A stretch of 51,495 bases of DNA from an uncultured Rubritalea sp. (GTDB lineage Bacteria > Verrucomicrobiota > Verrucomicrobiia > Verrucomicrobiales > Akkermansiaceae), in NCBI GenBank assembly GCA_937132085.1, contig CAKZNV010000084.1:1-51495 (forward strand), written 5' to 3'. The notes beneath the pieces were generated by a model, which worked only from the letters and a program-made list of their open reading frames with translations, was not told the DNA's origin and searched no databases. Of the stretch, positions 14,795 to 23,124 are shown one piece after another (position 1 is the stretch's first letter; each line of letters starts with the position of its first letter). Both the position numbers and the translations under genes were made by a program.

Positions 14795-17700
14795 TTAAAG
14801 ATTTAACTTACGTTTGAGTGCTTTGTCACACGCTTTTCTTCCGAATAGGTAAAATACTGCAGGAGTGATGATAAGTCCAAGAATAGTGCTGGAAATGAGT
14901 CCACCTGTGATCGCAATAGCGACTGGGCTAAGGATTTCCTTACCTGACTGACCATTGGCTAATACTAGCGGGATCAGAGCAATGCCTGCTGAGAACGCAG
15001 TCATGAGAACTGGTAAGAGTCGCTCCTGAGTGCCTCGGATAATGAGCTCCTTGCCGAACTTCATTCCTTCATCTTTCATCAGCATAAAGTAGTGCGAGAT
15101 GAGCATAATAGAGTTTCTAGCAGAGATACCAGCCACTGCGATGAATCCTACTAGTGATGCGATCGATATCGGGATATCCATATACCAAGTGTAGAGAACA
15201 GCTCCGATGAGTGAAAGCGGAATATCTGTGATCACCTGAAGCACGAAATTTACAGAGCCAAAGTAGCTGAACAGGAGAACCGAGATGATTACTAGGACTC
15301 CGATAGACCATGTAGCGATTTTACTAGAAGCCTCTTGTTGTGCGATGTATTCACCTTCGATCTCTATGAGCTCGGCAGGGTAGGCCGCTTTGATTTTTCT
15401 TTCTAGTTCACCTACTACTTTAGGTAAATCTCGGATGGTAGGGTTGACACTGACCACGAAGGTTCGTTCGTTGTTTTCACGGTTGATTGCATTTGGTCCC
15501 TTGGCTTGAATTACATCAGCTACTTGGTAGAGCTGGATCTGCTTGCCATTTTTTGTAGCGATGTAGAGGTTGCGTATTTTCTCTTCTGACTGACGGATGT
15601 CCTCTGATAGTCGAGATACAACACTGATGACTCTCTCTCCTTCATAGATCTCGGCTAGTTTGGCTCCATTGAGTAGGTTGTGAACCTGATGATTGAAGGC
15701 ATCTGGAGTGATGTTGTAGACTTCACCTCGGTCATGATTAAAGCGAATTTGAAGCTGTGGGATGGCTGCTTGCTGAGCTATCTGGGCATCTTCTAGACCT
15801 GGGATAGATAGACAGATGTCTTGAATACCGATGCCGATCTGTCTGAGTTCATCAAGGTCTGGGCCAGAGATTTTTACCGCTACTTTCGCCGGGACTCCTG
15901 ATAGCATGTGGCCGATACGGTCTGTCAATGGGCCACTGACTACGGAGAATGTGCCAACCAGGCTTTTCATATGAGTTTTGATATCGTTAACGATCTCTTC
16001 ACGGCCGCGGTCGCTTTCATGATCAAATTCAATATCGAATTCGACTGTGGAAACTGGCACAACGTGGTCACCGTTCTCGGCTCTTCCTGCTCGGTGACCT
16101 ACCGTTTTGACTCCATCGATATCGACTAACATTTTATCAACTGAGAGAGCTAGCTTATGGGTGACTTCTAGTGAAGTTCCAGGCGCAGCAGTCATGGCTA
16201 CGATGAGAGTTTCTTCTTTAAAGTTCGGCAAAAACTCTTTCGGCATTTTCATGAAAATAAGTGTGCAGAAGGTGAGTAAGACGAGTCCTAGTCCGACGCT
16301 TAAAGTAGGGAAACGTAGAGCAGCTTTCATGAAGGTAAGTTCTAACACTTTCTTCAGACTACCGATGACGATGCCATCTTTATGCTCCATGTTTTCTCTA
16401 GGCTTGAGGAATAGAGAACAGAGAACTGGAATCACTGTGAGAGATACAATGAAGGATGCGATCATGCTAGTAATCGTAGCAATCGCTATCGGGGTAAACA
16501 GTCTGCCCTCAACTCCGGAAAGTGCGAGGAGTGGGACGAATACTAGAACGATGAAAATCGTCGCATAGAGGATCGAGTTTCTGACTTCACCTGAAGCTTT
16601 AGAGATGACTCCTAGACGTGGTTTAGGCTTATCGAGACTAGCGTTTTCTTTGAGCCTGCGTAGGACGTTTTCTACATCCACGATGGCGTCATCCACCACG
16701 ATGCCGATGGCAACAGCGAGTCCACCCAGAGTCATGGAGTTCACACTGATATCCATGAGTGTGAAAATGATAATCGTTACTGCGAACGAAAGTGGGATCG
16801 CTGATAGTGTGATCAGCGTAGTGACTAAAGAAGTAAGTGGACTACGTAAGCTGAAGAGGAAGATAAATAAGACAATAACTACCATCACTGAACCTTCCCA
16901 AATAGCTTCGACGAGGTTGTCCATCGCAGCATTGATGAAGGTGGCTTGACGGAATAGGGAAGTGAGTTTGATATCATTACCTTCTGCTTTGTTTTGAGAC
17001 GCCATAGTCTCCAGAACTTTTTCTATCTTCTTAGTGAGATCTCTTGTGTCGACATTTGGTGATTTGACTACGCTGAGAATGACACCTGCTTGGCCGTTGA
17101 CACCTGCGTCACCACGCTGGGGTTGGACCTCCCAGCTGACTTCAGCTACGTCGCCAATGGTGAATGTGCGGTTGCCTACTTGCTTCACAGAAGTCTGTTT
17201 TATCTTCTCCAGATCAGTAGTCATGGAGAGGACACGGATCATTTGTTCACGTGAGCGATTGGTAATGTATCCACCTGTAGTGTTACTTCCTACCTCGGAG
17301 GCTGCTTGGTTTATCTCTTCAGCAGAGATCCCATAAGCGAGCATTTTCTCAGGAGAAATCTTGATTTGCACCTGCTGGACACCACCACCCATAGAGAGCG
17401 ACTCAGCCACTCCGGGGATTTTCATGATCTGTTTTCTGAGAGTCCAGTCTGCGTAGGTGCGCAGCTCTGAAGGTGTCACTGTGTCGTTAGGTGAAGTGAT
17501 GCCGATGAGCATGACCTCGCCCATGAGTGAGGCAACTGGTGTTAGCTGAGCAGTGACTCCATCATCCAGATCCACTTCACTGAGTCGTTCTTGGACGAAC
17601 TGACGAGCACGGTAAATGTCGGTGCCCCAGTCGAATTCTACGTATACGAGTGAGAGACCAACATCAGTTTTTGACTGGAGTCGGGTGACACCTTGGATTC

Positions 17701-17923
17701 CATTGACTGCTTTCTCGATAGGGATGGTGACGTAGTTTTCTACCTCTTCAGGTGCCTTACCTGGGACCTCGGTCATGATAGTGACACGAGGTTTGGTAAG
17801 GTCTGGCAGCACCTCTACAGGAAGTTCCTGAGATTGGTAAGCGCCTACTATCAAGACAGCCAGCGCTATAGTCAGAACGATGAGTCTGTTCTTAAGGGCT
17901 TTGTTAATAAAAAAGTTTAACAT
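14795..17923 (-). CDS. Heavy-metal RND efflux pump, CusA/CzcA family
   Basis: A 1042-residue inner-membrane proton antiporter with the RND layout: first membrane helix at about 10-30, a large periplasmic domain, helices 2-6, a second periplasmic domain and helices 8-12. The fourth helix carries VVDDAIVDVEN at about 410-420, with the acidic residues needed for proton transfer in the heavy-metal branch. It exports metal ions out of the periplasm or cytoplasm through the partner proteins encoded upstream. I cannot decide between Cu/Ag and Zn/Co/Cd type from sequence alone. The His/Asp-rich lipoprotein gene follows after 21 bases. Confidence 0.9.
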   Translation of the reverse strand: MLNFFINKALKNRLIVLTIALAVLIVGAYQSQELPVEVLPDLTKPRVTIMTEVPGKAPEEVENYVTIPIEKAVNGIQGVTRLQSKTDVGLSLVYVEFDWGTDIYRARQFVQERLSEVDLDDGVTAQLTPVASLMGEVMLIGITSPNDTVTPSELRTYADWTLRKQIMKIPGVAESLSMGGGVQQVQIKISPEKMLAYGISAEEINQAASEVGSNTTGGYITNRSREQMIRVLSMTTDLEKIKQTSVKQVGNRTFTIGDVAEVSWEVQPQRGDAGVNGQAGVILSVVKSPNVDTRDLTKKIEKVLETMASQNKAEGNDIKLTSLFRQATFINAAMDNLVEAIWEGSVMVVIVLFIFLFSLRSPLTSLVTTLITLSAIPLSFAVTIIIFTLMDISVNSMTLGGLAVAIGIVVDDAIVDVENVLRRLKENASLDKPKPRLGVISKASGEVRNSILYATIFIVLVFVPLLALSGVEGRLFTPIAIATITSMIASFIVSLTVIPVLCSLFLKPRENMEHKDGIVIGSLKKVLELTFMKAALRFPTLSVGLGLVLLTFCTLIFMKMPKEFLPNFKEETLIVAMTAAPGTSLEVTHKLALSVDKMLVDIDGVKTVGHRAGRAENGDHVVPVSTVEFDIEFDHESDRGREEIVNDIKTHMKSLVGTFSVVSGPLTDRIGHMLSGVPAKVAVKISGPDLDELRQIGIGIQDICLSIPGLEDAQIAQQAAIPQLQIRFNHDRGEVYNITPDAFNHQVHNLLNGAKLAEIYEGERVISVVSRLSEDIRQSEEKIRNLYIATKNGKQIQLYQVADVIQAKGPNAINRENNERTFVVSVNPTIRDLPKVVGELERKIKAAYPAELIEIEGEYIAQQEASSKIATWSIGVLVIISVLLFSYFGSVNFVLQVITDIPLSLIGAVLYTWYMDIPISIASLVGFIAVAGISARNSIMLISHYFMLMKDEGMKFGKELIIRGTQERLLPVLMTAFSAGIALIPLVLANGQSGKEILSPVAIAITGGLISSTILGLIITPAVFYLFGRKACDKALKRKLNL

Positions 17924-17944
17924 GGTTTCAGTAATGGTGAGTGA

Positions 17945-19069
17945 TTAGCTGATATCATTTTTACGAAAGATCGTGAAAATGAGGAGTAGGAGTAGAATTC
18001 CATTAGTAGCGTAGAGGAGAATGCGTTCTGTGCTGGAAGCTCCTTGTTCCGCTGATCCATCAGCACCACCTGCTGCCTTTTGGTCTCCAGTTATTTCAGA
18101 GCCGTCAGGATTATGCTTGTGGCCGTGCGCTTCATCGAGCGCTTTGACTAGTGAGCCCTTGTCCTGTGTGGTGTGAGAAAGTAAGTATCCTCCGTTCGTC
18201 ACAACTACGTCGTGAAGGTTAAGTTCTTTATTTTGCAGGATGATTTCGACACGATCACGGTTAGTTTGACCGATGACTACAGGCACTTTTTTATAAGCAT
18301 ACTTGAGATCGAAGTAGCGTTTGAAGATATGCGCATTGAGCTTATCTCCTTGGATGGCTGACTTTGGAACCGAGAATACTTTCTCACGGGTGCTGATCAC
18401 GATGTTGAATTCGGTCAGCATGTTAGGGCGGATCTTTAAGTCTGGATTGTCGATGAGGAAGATCGCTTTGATGGTTCCTGCATCAGCGTCTGCCTCAGTT
18501 CCGAAACGGATCAGTTTGCCTTTGAATATTGTCTCACCAATCGAGAAGATCTTAATGTAAGCGGTCTGACCGAGCTTGATCTGAGCTGCTTTACTTTCTG
18601 GAATGTCGGCGACTGCCCAGACTTTGCTGATGTCGATAATGTCCATGAGTTCTTCTGATGGCTCTACTGGCTCACCGAGTGTGGTGTGGCTCTTGAATAC
18701 CATGCCAGAGCTAGTGGCTTTGACTGGAATGATTGGTGGTGGAGATCCTGGCTGACGGCTTTCTACTTTGAGGATAGTTTCACCTTCTTTGACGAGATCG
18801 CCAACGATGGGAGGAGTGCTGATGACTCTGCCAGCGATGCGTGAACTGATCACGGTGCGGTTGGCTGGGATCGATTGAATTCTACCGATGGTGAATAGCG
18901 TGGTATCAAAGTTCGAGATCTGGGGTTCTTCGACTTCGATGCCTGCATTCTTTTTCTTGATGGCATCTAGCAGGACGACATCTTTAGGTAGTTTCTCTTC
19001 TTTCTGAGCACTAGCTGTTAGAGCACCTAGAGCTAGGAATGAGGTGGTGATAATTGAAATGATTTTCAT
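17945..19069 (-). CDS. RND efflux membrane-fusion (adaptor) protein with C-terminal membrane helix
   Basis: A 374-residue CusB/CzcB-type adaptor: signal peptide (1-22), barrel-sandwich (lipoyl-like) halves including GRVISTPPIVGDLVKEGE, a beta-barrel and a membrane-proximal domain. The usual alpha-helical hairpin is very short or absent, as the two lipoyl halves are close together. Unusually, a His-containing linker (EAHGHKHNPDG) leads to a predicted membrane helix at about 350-368 (ILLYATNGILLLLLIFTIF) followed by a basic tail. Standard adaptors end in the periplasm. It bridges the pump (21 bases downstream) and the outer-membrane factor (12 bases upstream). Confidence 0.85.
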   Translation of the reverse strand: MKIISIITTSFLALGALTASAQKEEKLPKDVVLLDAIKKKNAGIEVEEPQISNFDTTLFTIGRIQSIPANRTVISSRIAGRVISTPPIVGDLVKEGETILKVESRQPGSPPPIIPVKATSSGMVFKSHTTLGEPVEPSEELMDIIDISKVWAVADIPESKAAQIKLGQTAYIKIFSIGETIFKGKLIRFGTEADADAGTIKAIFLIDNPDLKIRPNMLTEFNIVISTREKVFSVPKSAIQGDKLNAHIFKRYFDLKYAYKKVPVVIGQTNRDRVEIILQNKELNLHDVVVTNGGYLLSHTTQDKGSLVKALDEAHGHKHNPDGSEITGDQKAAGGADGSAEQGASSTERILLYATNGILLLLLIFTIFRKNDIS

Positions 19070-19081
19070 AATGTATGGAGA

Positions 19082-20422
19082 TTAAAAGGCTGAATTAGGA
19101 GTTCCCAGAGCGGCGAAGTATTTGACGCGTGCTTGGTGGAATTTGAGTTCGTTGTCGATGAGCTGGGATCTTAGCTGGATCGCTTGGCTTTTTGATTTAA
19201 GTAATGATGTGAAATCGCCTTGGCCATTTCGGTAGGCTGTGTCGAGATCGTCTGAGGTTTTCTCTGCTAATGGGAGAAGGTCTGAGTTGATCGCTGCATT
19301 CTGGTTGAGCCAGTTTTGCATTGCTTGACGCTGGCTTGCGACTTGGAGACGGATCTCAGCAGCTAGTTGCTTTTTCTCTAACAATACTCTCTGAGTTTTC
19401 GCAGTGGCGCTCTGGATGTTGCCTTCGTTTTTATTATAGAAGGGGAGCGGGATCGTGAGACCCATGCCGATGCTGCCTTCGGTTTCTAGACCATCGGGTG
19501 CATCTTCTTCTCTGGCGAGGCCACCGCTGAAGGACATTTCTACATCATCGTAGCGCTTTGATTTCTCTAACAAAATGCTGCTTTTCGAGTGGTTGATCTC
19601 TAGTCCTTTCGCACGATAATCTGCTCGGTTGTTGAGAGCCAGTGAGCGAGATGGAATGCTAGTGGAAGGTAGGTTGCCGCTGACATTGAGTGGGCTGCCG
19701 GCACTTAGTCCGAGATACTTTTTTAGATTAAGGGTGAGGATTTTCTTCTCTGAACTGAGTTGTTGCTTGCTGATCTTTAGTGACTGAATTTCTAAGCGAG
19801 TCTGTGCTGCATCGAGTGCTGAGAGTTCGCCTCGCTTGGCTGCTTCATCGATAAATTGATTGATCTTAGATAGCGACTCGATCTGTTTGTTGAGGTTCGA
19901 TTGCTTCTTCTCAATATGGAGAATTTCCACAGCGACGAGCTGAGCTGCTGAGATGAGTGATTGCTCAGCGACCTTGATCTCTTGCTGAGCGATACGTAGT
20001 TCCTGAGTAGTGACACGCTTCTCTAGGCTGAGTCTGTTAGTGATGGGGAATCTCTGTGAGAATGAGACTTCCAGCCCACCTTCAGAGCTAGGAATGCTCT
20101 TGCTGATTCCTATTCCTAAGCTTGGATTGTCGAGTCTGCCTGACTGGACGATGCGTCCTTGAGCTTCGGCTATTCTGAGCTTCGCTGTTCGGAGCTGTGG
20201 ATTATTCTTAGCGACTCGTCTAGCGAGTGAGCTGATATTGAGCGAGCTACTTTTGTTGACGGCACCTAGCGAGGTGCTAAATGATGGTAGATCCTTGGCG
20301 TCATCGATGACGATACGTGGCTTGATTTTATGCGCACATGAGGCACTGAGCAAGGTAAGCGAGCACAGGGCGGGTAGTTTGAGATGTTGAATTGTTTTAT
20401 AAAATGATTGGTGTGTTATCAT
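19082..20422 (-). CDS. Outer-membrane factor of the metal efflux system, CzcC/TolC type
   Basis: Two outer-membrane efflux domains with long coiled-coil helices form the trimeric exit duct of the RND complex. I chose ATG 20422 over the GTG at 20467 because it gives a compact lipoprotein signal ending LLSASC, with Cys29 as lipid site, as is common in this family (446 residues). Family features include the N-terminal AVAKNNP-like helix (ARRVAKNNPQLRTAKLR) and the helical segment AEAQGRIVQSGRLDNPSL. It is the second gene of the operon, after the His/Cys-rich small protein. Confidence 0.85.
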   Translation of the reverse strand: MITHQSFYKTIQHLKLPALCSLTLLSASCAHKIKPRIVIDDAKDLPSFSTSLGAVNKSSSLNISSLARRVAKNNPQLRTAKLRIAEAQGRIVQSGRLDNPSLGIGISKSIPSSEGGLEVSFSQRFPITNRLSLEKRVTTQELRIAQQEIKVAEQSLISAAQLVAVEILHIEKKQSNLNKQIESLSKINQFIDEAAKRGELSALDAAQTRLEIQSLKISKQQLSSEKKILTLNLKKYLGLSAGSPLNVSGNLPSTSIPSRSLALNNRADYRAKGLEINHSKSSILLEKSKRYDDVEMSFSGGLAREEDAPDGLETEGSIGMGLTIPLPFYNKNEGNIQSATAKTQRVLLEKKQLAAEIRLQVASQRQAMQNWLNQNAAINSDLLPLAEKTSDDLDTAYRNGQGDFTSLLKSKSQAIQLRSQLIDNELKFHQARVKYFAALGTPNSAF

Positions 20423-20537
20423 AACGAATAGAAGTGTTAGAATAAAAAATGATTTCTGAATGAACACGAAGATAGTGTGCTCGAAAACGGGTGGAATTGC
20501 AGATCGGACAAGGTGATCTGGCTAACGAAAGTAAGTT

Positions 20538-21062
20538 CTAGAGAAGGTAGATCCCTAGATGAATAGCGACAAAGCTGCTAGATGTATGGGTAACATGTGG
20601 AGCAAACTGAGGTGGTGGGGGAGCTGTGGAGGGATTGCCTATCTTAGAAAGATTGAGGCTGTAATCACAGAAAGCGAAGTTAAAATTGGGTAGTGACTGA
20701 ATCACTTCTAGCTCTTTACGGTGATCTACTGAGTAGTCAGCGATGATGAATTTAGTAGTGGGATCTGACTGACAATGACAAGGTGGCTGCGGAAGTGGGC
20801 TGACTATTTCACAGACTGTGGAATCAACAGTTTGCGTCTGAACTGGAGTGGGAGCTGGAGCTGATTTCTCATGAGAGTGATGACTACATCCACAACCATG
20901 GTGAGATTTTTTAGCTTTAGTTTTAGGATGGCTAGTAGAGTGAGGATTTAGCTCAGACGAAACACTAGACTGGCAGTCACCACGGTGCATGACTGTGCCC
21001 ATACTCAGGATGATCTGAGAGAGAATAGCTATGCTACATAGGACGCTGGCGGTGAGTTTCAT
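20538..21062 (-). CDS. His/Cys-rich secreted small protein at the head of the efflux operon
   Basis: A 174-residue protein not recognised as a named family. It has an N-terminal membrane or signal segment (about 5-25), a Ser/Pro/Lys-rich linker with a metal-binding-looking HHGCGCSHHSHE cluster near residues 54-65, a CHC motif (PPCHCQSD) near 98, and a C-terminal part ending in a hydrophobic stretch (SSFVAIHLGIYLL). The layout recalls small proteins found ahead of czcCBA-type operons. It lies 116 bases before the outer-membrane factor on the same strand. A role as periplasmic metal binder or sensor is inference; the abundance of His and Cys is seen directly. Confidence 0.65.
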   Translation of the reverse strand: MKLTASVLCSIAILSQIILSMGTVMHRGDCQSSVSSELNPHSTSHPKTKAKKSHHGCGCSHHSHEKSAPAPTPVQTQTVDSTVCEIVSPLPQPPCHCQSDPTTKFIIADYSVDHRKELEVIQSLPNFNFAFCDYSLNLSKIGNPSTAPPPPQFAPHVTHTSSSFVAIHLGIYLL

Positions 21063-21099
21063 CGGTTAAATTTGCTTGGTATCTGGATGTAAGAGTGAA

Positions 21100-22776
21100 C
21101 TAGAGACTTTTTATTCTCCAAGAGCACCATCGTTGGCCTTCTTTGTATTCGTCACACTCTCCCCAGTTCTTGGCGAGGTAAAGCCATTGCTTCTGCGCTT
21201 GCTCGAAATACTGCTTTGCTACTTTCTTCTGATTAGTGCTGTAGGCTTGATGTCCAATGTCTCCATAGATGATCGCGATCATTCTACGAGCTGAGGCTTC
21301 ACGCTTTCCAGCACCTTTCTGCACTAATTCTACTAAATACTTTACCGCTGTCTGTCCATCTAAAATAGCATCATTAGGTTTGATGCGCATTGAGGATTTC
21401 ACCCAATAGAGTGAGGCTAATCTGTAGTCAGCTTCATGATTGTTAGGCTCAGATTCTTTGAAGTTCTTCACTCTGTTGATTGCTCCGTCGATGATCTTAA
21501 TCGCTTTGGTGCGTTCGCCGTGATCCCAGTGGATGAATGCTTGGATACCATCGATGGATGCTGCTACGAGAACATCGCTACCACCTTTTTTCTCAGCAGC
21601 TCTAGCTTGATCTAACACTTTGGAAGCTTTGTATTGCTCACCATCACGGAGTAACTGTTCCGCTTCTAGTGTCTTGAGCTCAGCATAGAGAAGGTGAGGT
21701 TTTTCGATCTTAGGGTTCTTCTCGATGAGCTTGTTGATCTGGCTGTAGGCTTTCTTGCGCAGAGCATCAGCCTGTCCAGCACTAGTGCCACCTTCGCTAA
21801 GCATGGCGCCATCGAGACATGCCTGAATAAATGCGGTGTGAAGCTTCGTGTTAGTCGGGACCGCTGTGATGATTGTGGACAGCTTTTCACTTGCTGCGAT
21901 ATAGTTTTTGAGCGCTACATCTGGATCGTTAGAGGCTGCGATGTTCGCTTCTAATAGGTGCATCATCGCTAGATAGTATTCTTTCTGCTCAGGGCGTTTA
22001 GGATCCTCTGCTATCTTCTCAGTGGAAGCACGAGCACTGGCTAAGTATTTTTTAGCCTCTTCTAGTTTCCCCGCCTTGGCAAACTGGGTAGCGACACTGA
22101 ACCAGACGTGAGCTTCGATTTTAGGTCGCTCGGCTTCCATTTCTGCTGCCTTCCAGTCGATCTTTTCAAAATTGATACGACCAATGATACCTAAGCCACT
22201 ATAGGCTTGAGCTAGTCTGATGCGTAGCTTAGCGATCTCGGGAGCCATTTCTGGATAGGGAGCAAGCTTCTGGCAGAGTTCTTCCCACTTTTCACAGATA
22301 GTCACTGTTCGAGCTGAATGATTTTCCATGTCGTTGAGCACATGGCTGTTGCTCTGCCACTTCATCGCATAGATGTCTTGGGAGATGGCTAGAGCGTCTT
22401 TGAGTGGAGTGCGCCAGCGAGTTTCAGCCTGGAGTCGTTGAGCATTGAGCTTTTCAACTTCTGTCTTCAGAGCGGCAATAGTCTCATCCTTAGTCTGAAC
22501 CTTATTTGCGAGTTCACTGGTGGCAGACTTGTAGTTCTTATCAAATTTTTCAGCTGAATCAGATAGCTCTGTCTCTGTAATGCCTAATCGTTGGTTCAGT
22601 TCAGTGATTTTCTTTTCCGCCTGCTGCACCTTTGCTGCAGACTCAGATTGCTCACTTTCTGCACCTAACCATAGCAGTGCAAATACAATAGCTGCGATGA
22701 TGCCAAGCACGCAGCACACATCCCAAGCAATCGCTTTGATGTTAAGGCGTTCATCTATTGAAATTTCTTCACTCAT
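21100..22776 (-). CDS. Membrane-anchored TPR protein with coiled coil
   Basis: I place the start at codon 11 of the longest frame (MSEEISIDERLNIKAIAWD), which removes a non-native leader and gives 558 residues. One membrane helix (about 18-40) is followed by a coiled coil (about 45-110), then by helical repeats with TPR character, e.g. AEVHVWFSVATQFAKAGKLE-like segments and repeated A..Y...G patterns. The bulk is predicted periplasmic or cytoplasmic scaffold. No enzyme motif is visible. It ends 37 bases before the efflux operon on the same strand, so read-through into the operon is possible. The precise role is unknown. Confidence 0.7.
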   Translation of the reverse strand: MSEEISIDERLNIKAIAWDVCCVLGIIAAIVFALLWLGAESEQSESAAKVQQAEKKITELNQRLGITETELSDSAEKFDKNYKSATSELANKVQTKDETIAALKTEVEKLNAQRLQAETRWRTPLKDALAISQDIYAMKWQSNSHVLNDMENHSARTVTICEKWEELCQKLAPYPEMAPEIAKLRIRLAQAYSGLGIIGRINFEKIDWKAAEMEAERPKIEAHVWFSVATQFAKAGKLEEAKKYLASARASTEKIAEDPKRPEQKEYYLAMMHLLEANIAASNDPDVALKNYIAASEKLSTIITAVPTNTKLHTAFIQACLDGAMLSEGGTSAGQADALRKKAYSQINKLIEKNPKIEKPHLLYAELKTLEAEQLLRDGEQYKASKVLDQARAAEKKGGSDVLVAASIDGIQAFIHWDHGERTKAIKIIDGAINRVKNFKESEPNNHEADYRLASLYWVKSSMRIKPNDAILDGQTAVKYLVELVQKGAGKREASARRMIAIIYGDIGHQAYSTNQKKVAKQYFEQAQKQWLYLAKNWGECDEYKEGQRWCSWRIKSL

Positions 22777-22897
22777 TGGCCTTAACCTATATATCAATTC
22801 CAGCAAATTTCCAACTAGTTTCCCATTGCTTAACTTAGGTTAAGTAGTTTCCCTGTAGGGGGAGTTTTGAACGTTGAATAGTGAATGTTGAATTAGT

Positions 22898-22913
22898 AGC
22901 TCCATCGTCCACC
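22898..22913 (+). repeat. 16-base exact direct repeat, copy 1
   Basis: AGCTCCATCGTCCACC occurs here and again at 23042-23057, 144 bases downstream, both in the phrase-rich intergenic region between the TPR and phospholipase-D-type genes. Confidence 0.8.
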
Positions 22914-23041
22914 TATTCGTCAAAATTACTGTAGATTCGTGGTTGAAAAACATTAGTCCATAGTTTCCACAGTTGCCAGTTTCATCTAGTAGGTTCCGTG
23001 CTTTCCGTGCTTTTCCGTGGTTGAAAAAATCCATCAACCCA

Positions 23042-23057
23042 AGCTCCATCGTCCACC
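23042..23057 (+). repeat. 16-base exact direct repeat, copy 2
   Basis: Second copy of AGCTCCATCGTCCACC; it directly abuts the dispersed ACAGAATT-family repeat at 23058-23087. Confidence 0.8.
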
Positions 23058-23087
23058 AAAATTCTGTTACATTCTGTTAATTCTGTC
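23058..23087 (-). repeat. Dispersed intergenic repeat (ACAGAATT family), site 2
   Basis: On the minus strand this reads AATTAACAGAATGTAACAGA with flanking GACAG and ATTTT, matching sites at 2149-2175 and 42738-42768 with one or two differences. On the plus strand it consists of near-tandem ATTCTGTTA units with a 9 to 10 base period. Confidence 0.8.
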
Positions 23088-23124
23088 TAAAAAATCAGCG
23101 AGTAAAACCGTCTTCAAAAAGGTA

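Larger units (their letters stand above)
22777..23124. other. Gene-free region with repeated short phrases
   Basis: No credible gene. It holds several short internally repetitive phrases: a GTTGAATAGTGAATGTTGAA stretch (22873-22892), a CCGTGCTTTCCGTGCTTTTC stretch (from 22996), ATTCTGTTA repeats (23058-23087), the words CGTGGTTGAAAAA at about 22938-22950 and 23016-23028, and a 16-base exact repeat (AGCTCCATCGTCCACC) at 22898 and 23042. Promoters for the TPR gene are expected near its start but no clear boxes were identified. Confidence 0.65.

Noticed and set aside
22777-23124. Gene in the region between the TPR and phospholipase-D-type genes
   Set aside because: The short frames present lack ribosome-binding sites and run through repetitive phrases, so I treat the region as non-coding.
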